Source: an uncultured Eubacteriales bacterium
GTDB taxonomy: Bacteria > Bacillota > Clostridia > Lachnospirales > Lachnospiraceae
Assembly (NCBI GenBank): GCA_902772745.1
Contig: CACYBV010000372.1
Span: forward strand, 1-17,836
Reading direction: 5' to 3'
Length of the DNA: 17,836 nucleotides
How positions within the stretch are numbered: position 1 is the stretch's first letter; every line of letters starts with the position of its first letter. The notes below the pieces were generated by a model, which saw only the letters and a program-made list of their open reading frames with translations, ran no database searches and was not told where the DNA came from. The translations under genes and the position numbers were made by a program. Positions 14,327 through 17,836 of the stretch are shown here, piece after piece.

Positions 14327-15655
14327 TCAGTACACCGTCGCCAGCATCGCCCAGATATACCTGTGTTCCTGCCAGAGCTCCGCAAACTGGTCCAGAGGCA
14401 GCGGCGTGGGTACGGTTCCGGTCTCCACGGTTACGGATTTCAGGCCTTTTTCAATAATGCACCAGTTGGAGAAGCCGGCTTCATTGGAATACCCCGCCAG
14501 ATACTGCCCGGTCATATTCGAAATGTTCTGCGCGAGCGCCTGGTTCTCCGACCACAGCGGTTCCGGCTGCCCGTACTGCCAGTACACAAGGTCCCCGTAG
14601 GAGTGATAGCTGATCGCCATCAGGGGATTCTGCATGCTGTTGATGATGTTCATCTGCGCCTGGGTTTCCTTCTCGGATCCGGGCTCCGTCCCCTTGTAGA
14701 AAGTGCTTGACGGCGCCGAACGCTCATGTACGGTATCCCATCCCGGGGAGTAGTTCCGGTTGATGTCGACGCCGAGAGCGTTCGCTTTCCAGCGCACAAG
14801 ATAAGCCGCATAATCCGATGATTCCGCGGTTCCGTTCGCAAGGTCCGACTGGAATATCTGATAGAGATTATCACGGAGGTCCTGTCTTTTGAGACCTTCC
14901 GCGCCAAGCTGCGAGATCGTCACGCCGTCCGGATTTACCATCGGTTCGACATAAAAACAGGTGTTTTCAAAAATTTCACTGAACGGAATCCCGTTATAGC
15001 TTCCGGTCTCATATTCCGTACAGTAAAAAGCGAGCTGGCGCATAACAAGCTGCGGTGTCATGTACTCCCGGCCGTGCGTCGCCGCGCAGACATAGATCTG
15101 CCGCTCGGCATCCGGATTTCCGAAAATCACATAGCTAAGGTCCCGCCCGTCTTCCGTCGTTCCCGCGGAATACAGCGTCACTAGATCCGGATAGACTGCC
15201 GCCAGGTAGTGAAGATCGTCCTGCATCTTGTCGTAGGTATAAAGCGTGGTCGTCGTATCGATGATTTCCTCTGGATTTCGAAGAGGAACCGCTTCGGTCG
15301 TGGATTCTTCCGCGGGTTCTTCTGTCGTTTCTTCTGTTGTTTCCTCTGTTGTTTCTTCCGCAGGCTCTTCGGCAGGCGCTTCCGTGGTTTCTTCCGTGGT
15401 TTCTTCCGTCGTTTCTTCCGCGGGCGTTCCGGATGAAGGTTCCGCCGGTATTTCTGTCTCGGATTCTTCCGCCGTCTCCTCCCTTGTCCTCTCCGTTTCC
15501 GTCACCGCTTCTTCCGAAGTTTCTGCGGTTTTTGCTGTATCTGTTTGTTTAATTCCGCTCCCCGGTCTCAGACTACAGGATGAGAGAACCGTTCCCGCAA
15601 GGATCAGAATGCCAAGGCTTAATGCCAGGATCTTTTTTTGCTCTTTTTTCATCAT
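14327..15655 (-). CDS. Secreted lipoprotein zinc carboxypeptidase (peptidase M14)
   Basis: 442-aa surface-anchored metallocarboxypeptidase. Residues 1-27 are a lipoprotein signal peptide (K-K-E-Q-K-K, hydrophobic core, lipobox L-S-S-C with Cys27). Residues 28-125 are an acidic Thr/Glu/Pro linker including a near-perfect 20-residue duplication (78-97 and 98-117). The M14 domain (about 138-442) has His194 and Glu197 in H-G-R-E and His351 in Y-H-S-Y-G as zinc ligands, Asn-Pro-Asp-Gly at 241-244, the D-I-N-R-N substrate motif (Arg300) and catalytic Glu411 in V-E-T-G. Bacterial M14 enzymes of this kind often trim gamma-D-Glu-DAP or other stem-peptide ends, which is the inferred role. Start is ATG 15655 or the next codon; the Shine-Dalgarno is weak. 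First gene of the large minus-strand cluster. Confidence 0.92.
   Translation of the reverse strand: MMKKEQKKILALSLGILILAGTVLSSCSLRPGSGIKQTDTAKTAETSEEAVTETERTREETAEESETEIPAEPSSGTPAEETTEETTEETTEAPAEEPAEETTEETTEETTEEPAEESTTEAVPLRNPEEIIDTTTTLYTYDKMQDDLHYLAAVYPDLVTLYSAGTTEDGRDLSYVIFGNPDAERQIYVCAATHGREYMTPQLVMRQLAFYCTEYETGSYNGIPFSEIFENTCFYVEPMVNPDGVTISQLGAEGLKRQDLRDNLYQIFQSDLANGTAESSDYAAYLVRWKANALGVDINRNYSPGWDTVHERSAPSSTFYKGTEPGSEKETQAQMNIINSMQNPLMAISYHSYGDLVYWQYGQPEPLWSENQALAQNISNMTGQYLAGYSNEAGFSNWCIIEKGLKSVTVETGTVPTPLPLDQFAELWQEHRYIWAMLATVY
15305..15424 (-). repeat. Tandem 60-bp coding repeat (Thr/Glu-rich linker)
   Basis: Two adjacent 60-bp units encode residues 78-97 and 98-117 of the M14 lipoprotein, identical in 19 of 20 amino acids (Ala93 versus Glu113). 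Inside each are three or more T-T-E-E units. Third codon positions differ between copies, so the peptide is better kept than the DNA. This is probably an extended linker that spans the wall. Confidence 0.85.
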
Positions 15656-15760
15656 CTCATACCATAATTTCCTGCTGAAATAATCAGCGTCGTTTCCTGT
15701 TCACAAAACTCTTTTTCCGAAAAAACCTGTGTTTTCCCGCCGGATTTTCCGGCCGTTTTG

Positions 15761-15789
15761 ATTATAGACTGTCAGCGGAAGGAAGTCAA
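15761..15789 (-). promoter_or_regulatory. Strong SigA-type promoter for the M14-pepV-vanX-like gene cluster
   Basis: TTGACT (15789-15784), exactly 17 nt, then perfect TATAAT (15766-15761) on the minus strand. Predicted start near 15754 gives a ~100-nt leader to ATG 15655. The leader holds a short GC hairpin (GCCGGA, AAA, TCCGGC) but no terminator-like T run directly after it. It is the only near-consensus promoter I found for the eleven-gene minus-strand run. Confidence 0.8.
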
Positions 15790-15811
15790 CCGAAAAAGCC
15801 GTTCTTTCCTC

Positions 15812-15840
15812 TTTTCAATTCCGCTTTTCTGTGCTAAGAT
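15812..15840 (+). promoter_or_regulatory. Possible extended -10 promoter, divergent
   Basis: TTTTCA (15812-15817), 17-nt spacer, TAAGAT (15835-15840) preceded by TG-C (extended -10). It would drive the plus-strand gene remnant that starts at 15874 or 15913. It is back-to-back with the strong minus-strand promoter, -35 elements about 22 nt apart. Confidence 0.45.
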
Positions 15841-15873
15841 GGGTGCAGAAACGAAGGCGGAAGGGACCGGAAA

Positions 15874-16663
15874 ATGACTTCCGTTTTCACAAAAAATGTA
15901 TCGGGAGACTTTATGGAGCGAGACAGAATTCACAGCTACAAAAACTTCAACGTGTCGGTCTATGTGCCGGTTCACAATGTCAATCAGATGACTGATTTTT
16001 CCGAATTCGATAAAGAATTTCAACATCTTCAGCGGAACATCCGCATCGGACGGGTGTACATTGAAAACTTCCGCGGCGAACAGTGGGCGGCGGAGGAACA
16101 GCTCCTCAAGGTAAATGAATATTTTGAGAATAAGGGGATCGCGGTCTCCGGCGGTCTGACGCCCGTCGGGATACGGCTTCCGGGACGCGGCGGATCGGTA
16201 TCCGGCATCTACCCCCGGCAGAAAGCCCGTCCTTCTCACGCAGATTGATTTCGGCATCAACGACATCTGGGAACAGGCCTGCGCCTGGGGCGAGGACAAC
16301 AATTTCCCGATCATTCTCCGGACCAATTACGGCGACGGGCGGATCATCGTGATCACGATTCCGGACGACTACGGCGATCTGTACAATTACCCGGACGAGG
16401 TGCTGTATTCGATCCGGAGCCAAGCAAAAAAGACCATGAAATACACACTCGACGCACCTTCGCGGGTGCAGATGTTTGTGTATGACAATGACAGGGTCAT
16501 CATCCGCTCGGATTTCGAAAACGTCACCTGGGTCAGCCTCGAAGTCCCGGAGGGCAAGACACGGGCCGTAGACCTCGTGTCAAAGCGGAGCTTCGATGCG
16601 GTGAACGGGAAGATCCGTTTCCGCGCGAATTCCGGCGTGAACTATGTTCTGGACATACAGTAA
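15874..16663 (+). pseudogene. Remnant of a larger protein gene: N- and C-terminal parts joined by an internal deletion
   Basis: Two reading frames carry the two ends of what seems to be one protein. The first frame (from ATG 15874, or better ATG 15913, which has GGGAG five nt upstream) reads Y-K-N-F-N-V-S-V-Y-V-P-V-H-N-V and G-R-V-Y-I-E-N-F-R-G, then G-I-A-V-S-G-G-L-T near 16135-16160. After that it gives unlikely sequence and stops at 16248. The next frame is closed until TGA at 16157, then reads Y-G-F-R-D-A-A-D-R-Y-P onward, K-P-V-L-L-T-Q-I-D-F-G, I-T-I-P-D-D-Y-G-D-L-Y and on to TAA at 16663 (about 165 codons). The join lies between about 16158 and 16175. From memory, proteins with both segments are much longer (roughly 600 aa or more) uncharacterised, glycosidase-like proteins; I do not assign a function. 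An assembly error is an alternative. Confidence 0.75.
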
Positions 16664-16682
16664 GCTCTCTGTTAATCCGAAC

Positions 16683-16748
16683 GGCCGCATGGAGCTGAGG
16701 AATCCCATCCGTTTGCCGATATCCATATGGAAGACCTCGGCTGCGGCC
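16683..16748 (+). other. Intergenic stem-loop
   Basis: GGCCGC (16683-16688) and AGCTGAGG (16693-16700) pair with GCGGCC (16743-16748) and CCTCGGCT (16735-16742): 14 bp with a 4-nt bulge on the 5' side and one G-T pair, around a 34-nt loop that includes the palindrome CCATATGG. No T run follows, so it is not a clear intrinsic terminator. It could mark the end of the remnant transcript or be a leader element. Confidence 0.5.
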
Positions 16749-16758
16749 TCCGCCCGGC

Positions 16759-16788
16759 ACGACACAGATATCAACAGCCAATTATACT
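16759..16788 (+). promoter_or_regulatory. Weak candidate promoter for the beta-helix gene
   Basis: TATACT (16783-16788) is a good -10 match; the best -35 is ACGACA (16759-16764) with an 18-nt spacer, four of six consensus bases. The predicted leader would be very short, about 20 nt, leaving room for the AGGAGG site. The gene might instead be read from an upstream promoter. Confidence 0.35.
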
Positions 16789-16815
16789 CATTTCAATAAA
16801 AGGAGGAACTCTACT

Positions 16816-17836
16816 ATGCTCTACTATGTCAACGCCGCCGCTTCCCGCGATGGAAACGGCACAAAGGAAATGCCCTTCCGCTTCATCGACAACGCGGCGA
16901 AGCTTGCAAAACCGGGCGATGAAGTCGTCGTGGCGCCGGGTGTTTACCGCGAGAAGGTTACGCCGCGGTACGCGGGCACGGAGGATCAGCGGATCGTTTA
17001 CCGTGCGGAAGTGCCCGGGAAATCGGTCATCACCGGTTCCGAAAAACTCGCAGCCTGGGAGCCCTACGAAGGAAACACCTATGTCGCACGTGTCGACAAC
17101 GGTGTCTTCGGCGCCTGGAATCCCTACAAAGAGCGGGTCTGCGGCGACTGGTATTTCGCGCCGGACATCCGCCATACGGGTTTTCTTGTCCTGAACGACC
17201 GGATGATGTACGAAGCCGCGTCTCTGGAGGAATGCCTCAAGGGCGATCCGGTGCTTTCGAGCTGGTCCCCGGAGGAGTCTGTTTACAAATGGTACACCGA
17301 GCAGGACGGGGACACGACGGTCCTCTACGCGAACTTCCAGGGTCTCGATCCCCGGAAGGAAGACGTTGAAATCGCTGTCCGCCGGAACTGCTTCATGCCC
17401 GACGAAAACCTGATTTCCTACATCACGGTCAGCGGATTTGTAATTAAAAATGCCGCAACGACCTGGGCACCGCCTGCCGCCTATCAGGACGGCGCGATCG
17501 GCCCGCACTGGTCCAAAGGCTGGATCATCGAGGACTGTGAAGTCTACAACAGCCGCTGCTGCGGCATCTCGCTCGGCAAGTACCGCGATCCGGAGAACGA
17601 CATGTATTTCTACACCAAGCATGTCAAGAGCCCGACCCAGATGGAGCGCGACGCCGTCTGCCGCGGACAGTATCACGGCTGGCTTAAGGAGAAAGTCGGC
17701 TCCCATCTCATCCGCCGCTGTGAAATCCATCACTGCGAGCAGACCGGTATCGTCGGACGTATGGGCGGCGTTTTCTCCACGATCGAGGACTGCCACATCG
17801 ACCACGTCTGCAACAGCTCGCAGCTCGGCGGCGCAG
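16816..17836 (+). CDS. Right-handed parallel beta-helix protein, probable polysaccharide-active enzyme (3' end outside window)
   Basis: Translated by hand from ATG 16816, which has AAAAGGAGG nine nt upstream; 340 codons are present and the frame is open at the right edge. The N-terminus reads Y-Y-V-N-A-A-A-S-R-D-G-N-G-T, then P-F-R-F-I-D-N-A-A and A-K-P-G-D-E-V-V-V-A-P-G-V-Y, the usual entry of DUF1565/pectate-lyase-like beta-helix proteins. Later turns show repeated helix rungs such as W-I-I-E-D-C-E-V-Y-N-S, L-I-R-R-C-E-I-H-H-C-E-Q-T-G-I and I-E-D-C-H-I-D-H-V-C-N-S. There is no signal peptide, so a cytosolic enzyme acting on imported oligosaccharides is likely. GH141-type or polysaccharide-lyase-type beta-helices are candidates; I cannot choose without the C-terminus. 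Confidence 0.85.
   Translation, partial: MLYYVNAAASRDGNGTKEMPFRFIDNAAKLAKPGDEVVVAPGVYREKVTPRYAGTEDQRIVYRAEVPGKSVITGSEKLAAWEPYEGNTYVARVDNGVFGAWNPYKERVCGDWYFAPDIRHTGFLVLNDRMMYEAASLEECLKGDPVLSSWSPEESVYKWYTEQDGDTTVLYANFQGLDPRKEDVEIAVRRNCFMPDENLISYITVSGFVIKNAATTWAPPAAYQDGAIGPHWSKGWIIEDCEVYNSRCCGISLGKYRDPENDMYFYTKHVKSPTQMERDAVCRGQYHGWLKEKVGSHLIRRCEIHHCEQTGIVGRMGGVFSTIEDCHIDHVCNSSQLGGA

Noticed and set aside
14284..14385. N-terminal extension of the PepV-like frame
   Set aside because: It overlaps the end of the M14 gene and is Arg-rich without family likeness; the inner ATG has a GGAGG site and gives the family length.
15209..15683. Plus-strand frames rich in Phe/Arg or Ser/Val repeats
   Set aside because: Low-complexity shadows of the Thr/Glu repeat linker of the M14 lipoprotein, not real membrane or repeat proteins.
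16771..17805. Minus-strand open frame of 344 codons
   Set aside because: Antisense to the beta-helix gene, which has an AGGAGG site and clear beta-helix rungs.

Overview
The window looks like chromosomal DNA from a moderately GC-rich Gram-positive Clostridia-type bacterium, perhaps Lachnospiraceae or a relative. This is inferred from strong AGGAGG-type ribosome binding sites, sigma70/SigA-like promoters, a lipobox protein with an acidic Thr/Glu wall-spanning linker, and the gene families present. Taxonomy is an inference; no rRNA or tRNA gene was seen. There is no CRISPR array, transposase, integrase or phage gene.

Left part (1-3568, minus strand): the 3'-truncated topB (DNA topoisomerase III) lies 5 nt downstream of galM (aldose 1-epimerase). 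The pair has a near-consensus promoter that is interleaved with the terminator of the upstream HAD phosphatase gene. A single plus-strand aldo/keto reductase gene (3768-4721) follows, with its own TTGACA-17-TAAAAT promoter. It converges on a minus-strand gene, and a ~107-nt multi-arm inverted repeat fills the gap between the two.

Centre (4829-15655): eleven consecutive minus-strand genes. In transcription order they are: M14 carboxypeptidase lipoprotein, PepV-type M20 dipeptidase, a small lysozyme-fold-like protein, hotdog thioesterase, VanX-type D-Ala-D-Ala dipeptidase, beta-hydroxyacid dehydrogenase, LacX-type epimerase with a Cys-rich tail, PlsC-type acyltransferase, two-domain flavodoxin-fold protein, Eis-like N-acetyltransferase, and a SAM methyltransferase. 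The first eight are tightly packed (gaps of -4 to 44 nt) behind one excellent promoter (TTGACT-17-TATAAT). A degenerate, palindromic MITE-like repeat separates them from the last three. Four of the first five genes act, or may act, on cell-wall peptides or muropeptides. The first half therefore reads as a peptidoglycan-peptide scavenging or recycling operon, to which metabolic, lipid and detoxification genes are attached.

Right part (15812-17836, plus strand): a divergent promoter leads into a gene remnant that keeps the N-terminal and C-terminal parts of a larger protein but has lost the middle (internal deletion with a frame change). After a stem-loop comes the start of a right-handed beta-helix protein, cut by the window end, probably a polysaccharide-active enzyme. 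Both suggest the edge of a carbohydrate-use locus.
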